Shown here: positions 52,385 through 61,192 of the stretch, in pieces
Numbering within the stretch: position 1 is the first letter of the stretch
How the letters are laid out: every line of letters begins with the position of its first letter
Source of the DNA: Dyella monticola
Lineage (GTDB): Bacteria; Pseudomonadota; Gammaproteobacteria; Xanthomonadales; Rhodanobacteraceae
Assembly (NCBI RefSeq): GCF_003363155.1
Contig: NZ_QRBE01000010.1
Span: 124,001 to 188,000 of the forward strand
Length of the DNA: 64,000 nt
Reading direction: 5' to 3'
The notes under the pieces: model-generated
What the model saw: the letters and a program-made list of their open reading frames with translations, nothing else
The model's database searches: none
What the model was told of the DNA's origin: nothing
Program-made: the position numbers and the translations under genes

Positions 52385-53353
52385 ATGAAAGCCTTGCGAT
52401 TCACCCGCCACGGTGCACCGGACGTACTGGAATACGTGGACATCGCCACGCCCGACATCGATGAGGATTCCGCCCTGGTGCGGGTGCACGGGGCATCGGT
52501 CAATCCGAGCGATGTAAAAAATGTCGCTGGCCATTTTTCGCAGACCACGCTGCCGCGGATTCCAGGCCGGGATTTCAGTGGCGTGGTAGAGCAAGGGCCG
52601 CTGGCCTGGCGCGGTGCGGATGTCTGGGGCACCGGCGGCGATATCGGCTTCACCCGTGATGGCACGCATGCCCAATACGTGCGCGTGCCGGTTAGCGCAC
52701 TGGTGCGCAAACCGGCCGCACTCGATCATGCGCAGGCGTCTGCAATCGGTGTCAACTTCGTGGTGGCCTGGTTGGGCGTGGTGGATTATGCGCAGCTGCG
52801 CGAGGGCGAAACGATCGCCGTCATTGGCGCGGGTGGGGGTGTGGGTGGCGCGGTAACGCAAATCGCCAAATCGTTGGATTGCCGCATCATCGGCATCGAC
52901 CGGCATCCGGTGGATGCCAGCTCACCCGCCGGCAAGCGCATCCATGATTTCGTGCCCTTCGACGAACATACGGTAGAACATCTGCGCGGCCTGGACGGCC
53001 TCGCCGACGGCGTGGATGTGGTGTTCGACAGTGTAGGCGGCATCGCCTTCGAAGCGGCGCTCGGCCTGGTGCGGCGCCGCGGGCGCGTGGTGGAAATCAG
53101 CGCTACCGGTCGTCGCCGGGTGGACATGGACCTGATCGATTTCTATCACAATGAAACGCAGTTGCTAGGCGCCGACAGCGCGAAACTGGGCGTGGTGGAA
53201 TCGGCTCGACTGATGCAGGGTATTGCGCGCGGTTTCGACCACGGCAAATTCGATGCCCCGGTGATCGCGCACCGCTATGCGTTGGCCCAGGGCCGGGAAG
53301 CCTATGAGGCTGTGGCGCAGGGCACGCCAGGGCGGGTTGTGATTACCCCCTGA
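52385..53353 (+). CDS. Quinone oxidoreductase-like (MDR family) enzyme
   Basis: A protein of 322 residues of the medium-chain dehydrogenase/reductase family, zinc-free branch. It opens with KALRFTRHGAPDVLEYVDI. The NADPH-binding AVIGAGGGVGGAVTQIAK (GxGGVG) is near residue 150, VNPSDVKN is near 40 and VFDSVGG near 225. It lacks the catalytic Cys/His zinc ligands of alcohol dehydrogenases. It likely reduces quinones or enones with NADPH. I use the ATG at 52385, since the longer frame has no ribosome site. It appears monocistronic. Confidence 0.8.
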   Translation: MKALRFTRHGAPDVLEYVDIATPDIDEDSALVRVHGASVNPSDVKNVAGHFSQTTLPRIPGRDFSGVVEQGPLAWRGADVWGTGGDIGFTRDGTHAQYVRVPVSALVRKPAALDHAQASAIGVNFVVAWLGVVDYAQLREGETIAVIGAGGGVGGAVTQIAKSLDCRIIGIDRHPVDASSPAGKRIHDFVPFDEHTVEHLRGLDGLADGVDVVFDSVGGIAFEAALGLVRRRGRVVEISATGRRRVDMDLIDFYHNETQLLGADSAKLGVVESARLMQGIARGFDHGKFDAPVIAHRYALAQGREAYEAVAQGTPGRVVITP

Positions 53354-53410
53354 AGGGTGCTGGTTTTCCAAAAAACCAAAAAGCGGGCGCGCGCGTCCCA
53401 GCGTGCGAGC

Positions 53411-53710
53411 TCAGCCGCTCGTAGTGCTCTTGGGTTTTCGGCCGCGCCGCGGCTTGGCCGAGGATTGCGCGATCAGGCTTTGCAGGTACGCGATGCCCTC
53501 TTCTTCCGGAAAAAAGGACACTACGTCCGCCAGAGTCAGATTGTGGCGCTCGCGCAAGGCCAGAAATTCCTGTTTCGCCCGATCCATGGCCGATAACGCA
53601 GCTTGCCTGGCCGTCTGCTTTTTAGGCTTGACGGGGCGTTGTTCAATCTCCTTATCGAGGGCCGCGAGTTCTTCCTGGAAGCGGCGAAAGGCGTCTTTCG
53701 GGAGGGTCAT
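53411..53710 (-). CDS. H-NS-like nucleoid protein with basic AT-hook-like tail
   Basis: A protein of 99 residues. The first 70 residues are helical and charged (AFRRFQEELAALDKEIEQ, QAALSAMDRAKQEFLALRERHNLTLADVVSFFPEE), suited to dimerisation in the manner of H-NS. The tail SAKPRRGRKPKSTTSG is basic with an RGRKP AT-hook-like core. It lacks the standard H-NS C-terminal domain found in the second such gene at 56.6 kb. It may be a DNA-binding partner or modulator. GGAGG precedes the ATG at 53710 (reading TTCGGGAGGGTC ATG). Confidence 0.6.
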   Translation of the reverse strand: MTLPKDAFRRFQEELAALDKEIEQRPVKPKKQTARQAALSAMDRAKQEFLALRERHNLTLADVVSFFPEEEGIAYLQSLIAQSSAKPRRGRKPKSTTSG

Positions 53711-54096
53711 AGCAACGCAGTGTGTTACAGGACCGATGATTATCTCATATGACAGGGGCATCCCGCCGCCTTGAAAACGGCTGCATGGGCGTCAGGCCAG
53801 CCCATGGCTGCTGGTAGGCAAGGTCTGGGGGGCATATCCCGCGTTCGATAATGCTGCATCTGAAAAACGCGAACGCGTGAAGCCGCTTCAGTTTCTGGCC
53901 CCTTCTTTCACGTTTTAAAGCAACCCGCTCCGTATCATGACCGCTTGGCACGCTATCGCGCGCACGTTTGCAAGCCGGCTTCAAACCGACGCTGAACTGG
54001 CTTCATGGCACGGTCTAAGCTTGAGCTTCCTGCACCGTCGGATGTCACAGCGCTACGGAGAGCCGGGGCGCGGTAACGAAGGCGCAGGGTGCATCG
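53711..54096. other. Divergent intergenic region
   Basis: About 386 bases between the minus-strand H-NS-like gene and the plus-strand MASE1 gene. A 60-codon frame starts at 53937 but overlaps the MASE1 start, and no strong ribosome site is seen. The stretch around 53,840-53,940 is A/T-richer than average and probably holds both promoters. Confidence 0.4.
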
Positions 54097-55752
54097 ATGC
54101 TGAAATCGATCGTAGGTGACAAGTGGCTGCGACAGGTCGCCGTTTTTGCGGCGTATTGCGCGGCATATATGGTTTTGCGGCCCTGGTCCAACGGCATCTG
54201 GGGCCTGACCGACGGCCTGCGGCTGAGTGCTTTGCTGTTACTGCCCTATCGCTATTGGCCGACGCTCGCACTCGCCGAAATCGGCCCGCTGATTTATTAC
54301 AACCATGCCGATCAGGCGCAGCTCGGGCTGACATGGGTGATCGGCAATTGCATTCCGCCGATTCTCTATGCGATGCCTGTTGTCGCCTGGTGCCGGCGCG
54401 GATTGGCGTTGTTCCCCGCCAGGCACGTCATCAGGGCCAAGGCCTTGCTGATATGCGTGGTGGTATCTGCAGTTGTCTGGACGGTAACCACCGTGCCTTT
54501 GCTGCTTGTTGTGGTGCAGCCACCGGGAACGCCGCATCCCTATCACTTCCATAGCATGCAGATCTTGCAGCTTTTCCTGGGCCGCTACACCGGCATCCTG
54601 ACCATTCTGCCCATGGCGTTGGTCTTCAAACTAAGGAAGCCGCAACACGGGCATGCGCACATGCTTGCCGTGGTAAAAAGCTCGTTGACACTAGAGTTTC
54701 TGGCTCTGCTACTGCCCGCTCTTATTCTGCTTTACTGGCTCAATCTGCAAGCATCCGCGGATATAAGACCTGTGATCCGCATGGCCATGTTTCTTCCCAC
54801 AGCGTGGCTCACCACCCGCCATGGATGGCGTGCAGCGGCGCTCGGAACCACGGCCACGTTGATCTGCATCGTCAGTGACATGGCTTCGCGCGCCGATAAT
54901 CTGGACGTACTGGGCATGCAGGCATTCATCGCGTTCTCGGTCACATGCCTGTTCGCGCTCGGTTCGCGCTCAACCGCCGAAGACACGGCTGGCGAACAGG
55001 AACACATGGATGCCAAGACCGCCATAAAGCTCGCCCAGCAAGGCATGTATTTTTGCGAACTACGCATGCGCCAGGCTTCGCAAACGCTCGAGCAAGTCAG
55101 CGGCACCTTGCAATTGACGCAAGCACGGTTGCTCAACCGCTTCAAAAACGTACTTCTCTTCACGGAAGATCAAAGCTATTACAAGCAGATGGCAGCCACG
55201 CAGATCCAGGTTCACCAGGCCGTGGAATCCATGCACCCAACGGCGTGGCGTGAAGGCGGCCTGCCCGCTGCCCTGCGCGAAACCATCGGGCTCGCCCTTG
55301 AAGAAGCCGGCGTGGCTTACCGGTTTGAATTGAAGGGACGTGGGCTGAGCCGACTTTCGAGAGGTTTGCATGCGGCGATCTATCGCCTTGCCTGCGAAGT
55401 GGTGGTGTATGTATTCGCATGGCAGGCATGGTCGACCATCACCGTATCGCTGCGTGGTGGCTTTACGCACGGGCAACGTTGGGTGACGTTGCGGATCCAG
55501 GGTTACGGTCGTGCAGAAGCGGCCCTACCGATGCATCGAAAGGAAGAGAGCCAATATCTTGCAGCAAAGCTCGGCGCCAACAGCCTGAGCGTGATGGCCA
55601 TGCGTGACTACGCCCGCCTCTACAACGGCGAGCTGCACACCTACAACGAACCCCATACATTCCGTATCACGGCGTTGATGCACGACGTAAGCCAACAGGT
55701 TCAGGGGTCACACGCCACGACACCTGCCCCACTGGAACTGTACCTACGCTGA
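54097..55752 (+). CDS. MASE1 sensor protein with degenerate kinase half
   Basis: A protein of 551 residues. The N-terminal 290 residues hold about eight transmembrane helices with MASE1 character (AYCAAYMVLRPWSNGIWGLTDGLRLSALLLLPYRYWP). The cytoplasmic half resembles a NarX/DegS-type histidine kinase (QVHQAVESMHPTAWREGGLPAALRETIGLAL, then ...GLHAAIYRLACEVVVYVFA). The phosphoacceptor His expected in the first helix is missing, and the N-box has no Asn in the expected place. It is likely a non-catalytic sensor or partner. AGGG precedes the ATG. Confidence 0.75.
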   Translation: MLKSIVGDKWLRQVAVFAAYCAAYMVLRPWSNGIWGLTDGLRLSALLLLPYRYWPTLALAEIGPLIYYNHADQAQLGLTWVIGNCIPPILYAMPVVAWCRRGLALFPARHVIRAKALLICVVVSAVVWTVTTVPLLLVVVQPPGTPHPYHFHSMQILQLFLGRYTGILTILPMALVFKLRKPQHGHAHMLAVVKSSLTLEFLALLLPALILLYWLNLQASADIRPVIRMAMFLPTAWLTTRHGWRAAALGTTATLICIVSDMASRADNLDVLGMQAFIAFSVTCLFALGSRSTAEDTAGEQEHMDAKTAIKLAQQGMYFCELRMRQASQTLEQVSGTLQLTQARLLNRFKNVLLFTEDQSYYKQMAATQIQVHQAVESMHPTAWREGGLPAALRETIGLALEEAGVAYRFELKGRGLSRLSRGLHAAIYRLACEVVVYVFAWQAWSTITVSLRGGFTHGQRWVTLRIQGYGRAEAALPMHRKEESQYLAAKLGANSLSVMAMRDYARLYNGELHTYNEPHTFRITALMHDVSQQVQGSHATTPAPLELYLR

Positions 55753-55775
55753 CAGTGCGTCAACTCAACCGGACA

Positions 55776-56285
55776 TTATTTACCGGCACCGCCACTCACC
55801 ACATTTCCAGCGCAGTTGAAGGGATCCGTGCACGGCGGGTTGGCGAGGGCCGACGGCGTAGTGGTTACACTGACAATTAACGCACCCGTGCTGGTCGGTG
55901 TGGCAGTCATGTGCGTCGTGCCATCGCTATATACGGTCTCCGTTACACCCGCATTTTCCGTTGCATCTGATTGGCCGGCATTATGTTGCGTGGACACGTA
56001 CTGCTGATCCACGCCTATCGGCAATACCAGGATCACGTTATCCGCCACGGCCACCCCTGCACGTACCGTACCATTCAGATCGTTGACCTGAATGTAGCGA
56101 ATGCCATCGCGAACGAATACGTACACGTGATAGTGCGGGCTGACACTGACATCCATAGCATTGGGCCATGACTGCCCGAGCCCCGTCGCAGGCGGCTGAT
56201 ACGCAAGAACCGATGTGGAGAGGAGCGCCACGAGCAACGCCACGACAACTGTACGCGCGGCACAATGCGATGATTTGCGGAACAT
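55776..56285 (-). CDS. Exported protein of unknown function
   Basis: A protein of 169 residues with a Sec signal peptide (TVVVALLVALLSTSVLAYQ, cut near residue 29). The mature part has a beta-rich core (HYHVYVFVRDGIRYIQVNDLNGTVRAGVAVADNVILVLPIG), a Thr-rich stretch and a C-terminal Cys pair (PPCTDPFNCAG). No family is recognised. It is convergent with the MASE1 gene. Confidence 0.65.
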   Translation of the reverse strand: MFRKSSHCAARTVVVALLVALLSTSVLAYQPPATGLGQSWPNAMDVSVSPHYHVYVFVRDGIRYIQVNDLNGTVRAGVAVADNVILVLPIGVDQQYVSTQHNAGQSDATENAGVTETVYSDGTTHMTATPTSTGALIVSVTTTPSALANPPCTDPFNCAGNVVSGGAGK

Positions 56286-56598
56286 GGTAATCCCCTACCT
56301 GTTACAGCGCCTATTCGCGGCTCGAATGTAGCACCGGGATGTGTATAAAACGTGCAGGATGCTCTACTATCTGCATCCTCAAGACGTTCCCTATTAAATA
56401 AATAACGGTGACACCGCTCTCCTTTTAATGAGCGCGCGGCACCTGATTGTTTATTTCAGCCGATAAAATCGGCCAAACGTCGAAATCCAATCGTACAGAT
56501 TCGATTACTCGCGTCGGTTCAGATGGTTTGCAAAATCCGTTCATCTTCACTAATTTAATAACCCGAGCCGTACGTAAAACTCACTATAAGGACCACTC
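56286..56598. other. Promoter region upstream of H-NS
   Basis: 313 bases without a gene, A/T-rich between 56,390 and 56,420 (TATTAAATAAATAA), as expected for H-NS autorepression. It includes two inverted repeats: AGGATG...CATCCT around 56,350-56,380, and GCCGAT-AAA-ATCGGC at 56459-56473. Either could be a regulator site. H-NS transcription would start in the second half. Confidence 0.5.
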
Positions 56599-57009
56599 AT
56601 GGCCATTGATCTGAAATCCCTTTCACCGAAAGAACTTCAATCCCTCATCGCAAACGCGCAGTCACAGATGCACGACGCAAAATCCCATCAGATCCAGGAA
56701 GTCCGCAAAAAAATTGACACCTTGCTCGGCAATGCCGGCCTGACGCTGGCGGATGTCTATCCCACACGTGGTGGCGGCAAGGCTGGCAAGGGCGGCAAGC
56801 GCGCCGTTGTTGCCCCGAAATACCGCAACCCGGAAGATCCCTCGCAAACGTGGTCCGGGCGTGGCAAGCGGCCGCTGTGGTTTGTCGCTGCACTCAAGCG
56901 TCGCGGCGTTACCGCTGATAGCCTGCTCATCGAAGGCGCCGCCAAAGGTAAAGGCGTATCGAAGAAAGCTGCCAAGAAGGCAACCCGCAGGAAAACCCGT
57001 CGGGGTTGA
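56599..57009 (+). CDS. H-NS family histone-like protein
   Basis: A nucleoid-structuring protein of 136 residues. Residues 1-50 form the dimerisation helices (LSPKELQSLIANAQSQMHDAKSH...RKKIDTLLGNAGLTLADV). A linker with GGKAGKGGKRAV follows. The C-terminal DNA-binding domain has KYRNPEDPSQTWSGRGKRPLWFVAAL, matching the H-NS motif. A Lys-rich tail (KKAAKKATRRKTRRG) resembles histone H1. This composition is common in Xanthomonadales and Burkholderiales. GGACCACTC precedes the ATG. It likely silences A/T-rich acquired genes such as those in this window. Confidence 0.9.
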   Translation: MAIDLKSLSPKELQSLIANAQSQMHDAKSHQIQEVRKKIDTLLGNAGLTLADVYPTRGGGKAGKGGKRAVVAPKYRNPEDPSQTWSGRGKRPLWFVAALKRRGVTADSLLIEGAAKGKGVSKKAAKKATRRKTRRG

Positions 57010-57032
57010 TTCCAGGCACTATCCGATTTACG

Positions 57033-57064
57033 ACTGGCCGACCCTGTGTTGGCCAGTTTTTTTT
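57033..57064 (+). terminator. Terminator of the H-NS gene
   Basis: ACTGGCC (57033-57039) pairs with GGCCAGT (57051-57057), followed by eight T. It lies 24 bases after the stop. Confidence 0.9.
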
Positions 57065-57145
57065 ATATGGTCGAGTGTTTTTTTGGGGATGCCCGTTTTT
57101 TACGTTGAACTGCGGAAAACTGCATGCCTCCGCATACATACATCA

Positions 57146-57299
57146 CGTCATTCCGGTGAAAGCCCAGGCACTTCTCAACAGCGAAGCTAGTCAATTCACG
57201 CTTCGTAGTGACGATGGATGATGCGCTTCGCTCACCCCCTGGGGCCGCCCTGGACGTTCTCCGCGCTTCGAGCCCTGTCCGGCCTTCGCCGGAATGACG
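57146..57299. repeat. REP-like element with inverted ends
   Basis: The ends are inverted copies: CGTCATTCCGGTGAAAGCC at 57146-57164 and GGCCTTCGCCGGAATGACG at 57281-57299. The roughly 150-base body has no gene. Related single units occur at 37422-37440 and 42154-42171. This looks like a paired REP/BIME-type element in the gap between H-NS and the binding-protein gene; the rest of the 450-base gap holds the promoter of the latter. Confidence 0.7.
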
Positions 57300-57459
57300 C
57301 TGAGGGAAAGGGAGCTTCATTTAATTTGAGCTCTATCCGGAGCAGCTCACGAAATCCGCCTCCCACTCCGCCATTAAGACTTGCTTTCAACATCCCCGCG
57401 ATTAATCATCCCCTCGCACCAAGCCATCCATCCCCATAGCTGCGACTGCGAGGTTGCTT

Positions 57460-58293
57460 ATGAATATTGTGGATGCAATACGGCGTTCGATGCTTCTGGT
57501 TCTTGCCGCCGGCCTTCTTCAATTACCGTGGGTTTCCATCGCCGCGCCACCATCGGTTACTACCAGCGGCAGCTTGGCCACAATCCAGAAACAGCGCATT
57601 TTGAAAGTAGGCGTTGCGATGAATGCGCCCTGGGTATTTCGCGATAGCAACGGGCAGTGGAACGGCCTGGAAATCGACCTGGTAAGGCAGCTCGCCCAAG
57701 ATATGAAATGGCAGGTGCAGCTTGTTCCTACAACATGGGCGCATAGCTTCGACGACTTGCACGCACATCGTTTCGACATTCTCGTTTCAGGTTTGAGCAT
57801 CACCCCACAACGCGCCTTGGCGGTAAAGTTCAGCCATCCTTACGGCGACTACGCGCTCGGTTTAGTCGTCAACCGGAAAACCATCGGCACCGACGATGTA
57901 ACGGCCTTGCAACGCGGCAGCCAACACACAATTGGTGTGCTCTCGGGAACGATCACCGCGGCCACCGCGAAGGAATACCTCGGGCAAAGCCACATTGTTG
58001 ACCTGCTCGATGAAAACCAGGCCATCAAGGATCTGCGCAGCGGGAAGCTCGACGGTTTGATGGCCGAAGAACCCGTACCTTCCGCGTTGGCCACTACCTA
58101 TCCCAAGCAATTGCGCACGCTCGACGTGCAAACCTACGGCAAGACCGCACATGCCTTCGCCGTGCGCCGCGATGATGATGATCTGCTCGACGTCATCAAT
58201 GCCTGGCTCACTTACCAACAAGCCTCCGGCTGGCTGCGCTCACGCGAGGATTTCTGGATTCATCATCCTGATTGGGTCCAGCTCACGCAGTGA
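57460..58293 (+). CDS. Periplasmic solute-binding protein (family 3, amino-acid type)
   Basis: A protein of 277 residues of the SBP_bac_3 family, a ligand-binding part of an ABC transporter or receptor. Signal peptide (SMLLVLAAGLLQLPWVSIAA). The conserved start ILKVGVAMNAPWVFRDSNGQWNGLEIDLVRQLAQDM is near residue 45, and SGLSITPQRALAVKFSHPY near 110 follows the family pattern. No permease or ATPase gene is adjacent. The ATG at 57460 has GAGG seven bases upstream. The frame's TTG at 57454 is not needed. Probably binds a polar amino acid. Confidence 0.85.
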   Translation: MNIVDAIRRSMLLVLAAGLLQLPWVSIAAPPSVTTSGSLATIQKQRILKVGVAMNAPWVFRDSNGQWNGLEIDLVRQLAQDMKWQVQLVPTTWAHSFDDLHAHRFDILVSGLSITPQRALAVKFSHPYGDYALGLVVNRKTIGTDDVTALQRGSQHTIGVLSGTITAATAKEYLGQSHIVDLLDENQAIKDLRSGKLDGLMAEEPVPSALATTYPKQLRTLDVQTYGKTAHAFAVRRDDDDLLDVINAWLTYQQASGWLRSREDFWIHHPDWVQLTQ

Positions 58294-58365
58294 ATCCACG
58301 CTGTTCACCCGCGCCATACCCGACGCTTGACGAACCACCCCCAAGGCGACTAATTTTCTTGCCGC

Positions 58366-58575
58366 TGGAGGTTTACATCCTTCTATCGCGATAAAAGGAT
58401 GCAATTAAATGGGAAGCCGGTACGACCTTAGGGTCAATTCCGGCGCTGCCCCGCAGCGGTATGTGGAAACGACCTTCGTAACGAGCACTGGCCCTTGAAG
58501 CTGGGAAGCGACGAACAGTAGGCGAGGCGCAAAGCCTCACGTCCACGAGCCCGAAGACCTGCCCCAGCCAGGAAG
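58366..58575 (+). promoter_or_regulatory. Cobalamin riboswitch upstream of metE
   Basis: The leader contains the conserved blocks of the adenosylcobalamin aptamer in order: GGGAAGCCGGT (58411-58421), the B12-box core GCTGCCCCGCAGCGGTA (58445-58461), and the 3' block GAGCCCGAAGACCTGCC (58547-58563). It starts 72 bases after the binding-protein gene and lies 200 bases upstream of metE, whose B12-independent enzyme it would switch off when cobalamin is present. Downstream GC-rich inverted segments (about 58,600-58,720) are the likely expression platform. Confidence 0.92.
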
Positions 58576-58783
58576 CGCGAGTTTCCTGCCTGACCTGGAG
58601 CTTCCGAGGGGAGGCCGCTGGGGCTGCGCGCCACGCACCTGCGATGGCCGATCGCTCCCGCACATCCTCTCGCCAGCCCGGTTCGCCCGCGGGGGCGAAG
58701 GTCGCTCGCGGGCGGGCATGGGTCTATCCCTCGGCGCGCGGTTCCTTCGTTCCTCATTCACACGAATCGAGGAAATGCAATCC

Positions 58784-61072
58784 ATGACTACCGTTACCAA
58801 CCTTGGCTTCCCACGCATGGGTACTAGACGAGAGCTGAAACCGGCACTCGAAGCCTACTGGCATGACGATACGAAATGCGCATCGTTGCTGGACACGGCA
58901 AAGCAACTGCGCCGGCGCCACTGGACGTTGCAACGCGAAGCGGGCGCACAGGTCGTACCCTGCAATGATTTTTCGCTGTACGACCATGTGCTTGACACCG
59001 CCTACATGCTCGACGCCATTCCCGAACGGTATCGCGCGCTGGCCGACGCCGACCCGCTAGCCGGCTATTTCGCACTCGCGCGTGGCGCCCAGCGCGACGA
59101 CGTGGATCTGCACGCATTGGAAATGACCAAGTGGTTCGACACCAACTACCACTACATCGTGCCGGAGCTGCACGCGGCCCAGACCTTCCGTTTGCGTACC
59201 CACAAACCGGTTGAGGAATTTCTCGAAGCCAAGGCGCAAGGCATCGATGCGCGACCGGTATTGCTGGGCCCGGTGAGTTTTCTGCTTCTGTCCAAGACCA
59301 TCGACGGCAGCGACCGTCTGGCGCTGCTGGATCGGTTGTTGCCGGTTTATGCAGAGTTACTGGGCAAGCTCAAAGACGCTGGCGCGAATTGGGTGCAGAT
59401 CGATGAGCCATGCCTAGTACTCGATCAGGATATGGACGATCACGTGGCCTACCGCACGGCTTATCGGGTCCTTGCCCAGATTCCGCGTCCGAAGTTGCTG
59501 CTTACCACCTACTTCGGCGCGCTGGATGACAACCTCGCTCTCGCCAGCCAATTGCTGGTCGACGGGCTCCATGTCGACCTCGTTCGCGCGCCGAACCAAC
59601 TCGATGACGTGCTCGATGCCTTGCCGCGCCAGCATGTGCTTTCGCTTGGCGTCGTGGATGGACGCAACATCTGGCGCACCGATCTGGATCATGTGCTTCC
59701 GCTCATCAAGCGCGCCCATGCGCGCATCGGTGGAGAGCGCCTGCAGTTGGCGCCGTCATGTTCGTTGCTGCACATTCCCATCGATGTGTCGCTGGAAACG
59801 GAACTTTCATCTGAGCTGCGCAGCTGGCTGTCATTCGGTCGACAAAAAATCGAGGAATTGCGCACCTTGCGCGACGCGCTCAAATCCGCCAACGCATTGG
59901 CCGCACTGGAGGACGCGCGCCAACGACAGGTGTCGCGTCGGCAATCATCCGACGTGCATCGTCCGGACGTGATCGCACGCGTCGACGCCCTCAACGCCAA
60001 GGATGCGCAGCGCGCCTCACCCTACCTCACTCGTCGCGATGCACAACGCAAGCGATTCACCTTGCCGCTGTTTCCCACCACCACCATTGGCTCGTTCCCA
60101 CAAACCAAGGACGTGCGCGAAGCGCGTGCCAAATACAAATCGGGTAAATTGCAGCACGCCGATTACGAAGCATTTCTGCAAGAGCAGACGCAGCAGTGCA
60201 TCCGGTTCCAGGAAGAGATCGGTTTGGACGTGCTCGTTCACGGCGAGTTTGAACGTAACGATATGGTCGAATACTTCGGCGAACAGCTCGATGGTTTTGC
60301 CTTCACCAAACATGGCTGGGTGCAAAGCTATGGCTCGCGTTGCGTCAAGCCGCCCATCATCTACGGCGACGTGCAACGCCCGGCGCCCATGACCGTACGC
60401 TGGTCGGCTTATGCTCAATCGCTCACGTCACGCCCCATGAAAGGCATGCTCACCGGCCCGGTGACCGTACTGCAATGGTCGTTCGTGCGCGACGACCAAC
60501 CGCGTTCCGCCACCTGCTGCCAACTCGCGCTGGCGCTTCGCGATGAAGTGCTCGACCTGCAAGCCGCCGGCATCGGCATCATCCAGATCGACGAACCGGC
60601 CTTGCGCGAGGGCCTGCCCTTGCGTCGAAAAGAATGGGCCTCGTATCTGGACTGGGCTGTCGAATGCTTCCGAGTCACCGCGTCCGGCGTGGCGGATGAC
60701 ACTCAGATCCACACGCATATGTGCTACTCGGAATTCAACGACATCATCGAAGCCGTCGCCGCGATGGACGCGGACGTCATCTCCATCGAGACCTCCCGCT
60801 CACGCATGGCATTGCTGGATGCCTTTGTACGCTTCCACTATCCGAACGAAATCGGGCCCGGCGTCTACGACATCCACTCACCGCGTGTTCCCGGTATCGA
60901 GGAAATGGTCACGTTGCTCGAAAAAGCCACCGCCGTGCTTGGCCCGGAGCAGTTATGGGTGAATCCCGATTGTGGTCTGAAAACGCGCGGCTGGCCTGAA
61001 ACGTACGATGCATTACAAGCCTTGGTTGAAGCGGCACACATCATGCGCCAACGGGTGGCGGTAGTCGCCTGA
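58784..61072 (+). CDS. metE: Cobalamin-independent methionine synthase
   Basis: Transfers a methyl group from 5-methyltetrahydrofolate-triglutamate to homocysteine. The protein has 762 residues. The N-terminal barrel opens TNLGFPRMGTRRELKPALE. The C-terminal catalytic barrel has the zinc ligands His and Cys in HTHMCYSEFND near residue 650 and Cys in NPDCGLKTRGW near residue 735. FPTTTIGSFPQTKDVREARAK marks the start of the second domain. GAGGAAA precedes the ATG at 58784 with normal spacing; an ATG at 58775 is too close to it. A B12 riboswitch controls it, so a MetH enzyme is expected elsewhere in the genome. Confidence 0.96.
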   Translation: MTTVTNLGFPRMGTRRELKPALEAYWHDDTKCASLLDTAKQLRRRHWTLQREAGAQVVPCNDFSLYDHVLDTAYMLDAIPERYRALADADPLAGYFALARGAQRDDVDLHALEMTKWFDTNYHYIVPELHAAQTFRLRTHKPVEEFLEAKAQGIDARPVLLGPVSFLLLSKTIDGSDRLALLDRLLPVYAELLGKLKDAGANWVQIDEPCLVLDQDMDDHVAYRTAYRVLAQIPRPKLLLTTYFGALDDNLALASQLLVDGLHVDLVRAPNQLDDVLDALPRQHVLSLGVVDGRNIWRTDLDHVLPLIKRAHARIGGERLQLAPSCSLLHIPIDVSLETELSSELRSWLSFGRQKIEELRTLRDALKSANALAALEDARQRQVSRRQSSDVHRPDVIARVDALNAKDAQRASPYLTRRDAQRKRFTLPLFPTTTIGSFPQTKDVREARAKYKSGKLQHADYEAFLQEQTQQCIRFQEEIGLDVLVHGEFERNDMVEYFGEQLDGFAFTKHGWVQSYGSRCVKPPIIYGDVQRPAPMTVRWSAYAQSLTSRPMKGMLTGPVTVLQWSFVRDDQPRSATCCQLALALRDEVLDLQAAGIGIIQIDEPALREGLPLRRKEWASYLDWAVECFRVTASGVADDTQIHTHMCYSEFNDIIEAVAAMDADVISIETSRSRMALLDAFVRFHYPNEIGPGVYDIHSPRVPGIEEMVTLLEKATAVLGPEQLWVNPDCGLKTRGWPETYDALQALVEAAHIMRQRVAVVA

Positions 61073-61132
61073 TCTGACACGTGGGGTACTGGCCTCATTG
61101 GTGCCCCACTGCTCCGATGCCTGGCGCACCAT

Positions 61133-61160
61133 AAAAAAAGCCGGCGCCTGATGGGCCGGC
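61133..61160 (-). terminator. Terminator of the autotransporter gene
   Basis: On the minus strand GCCGGC (61155-61160) pairs with GCCGGC (61140-61145), followed by seven T. It lies 33 bases after the YadA-like stop. A separate GTGGGG...CCCCAC hairpin at 61081-61109 without a T tail follows metE. Confidence 0.8.
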
Positions 61161-61192
61161 CAACATCCTTTCAAAACGTTTCTTCTTTTACC

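Noticed and set aside
53937-54119. 60-codon plus-strand ORF before the MASE1 gene
   Set aside because: It overlaps the MASE1 start, lacks a clear ribosome site and has no recognisable features.
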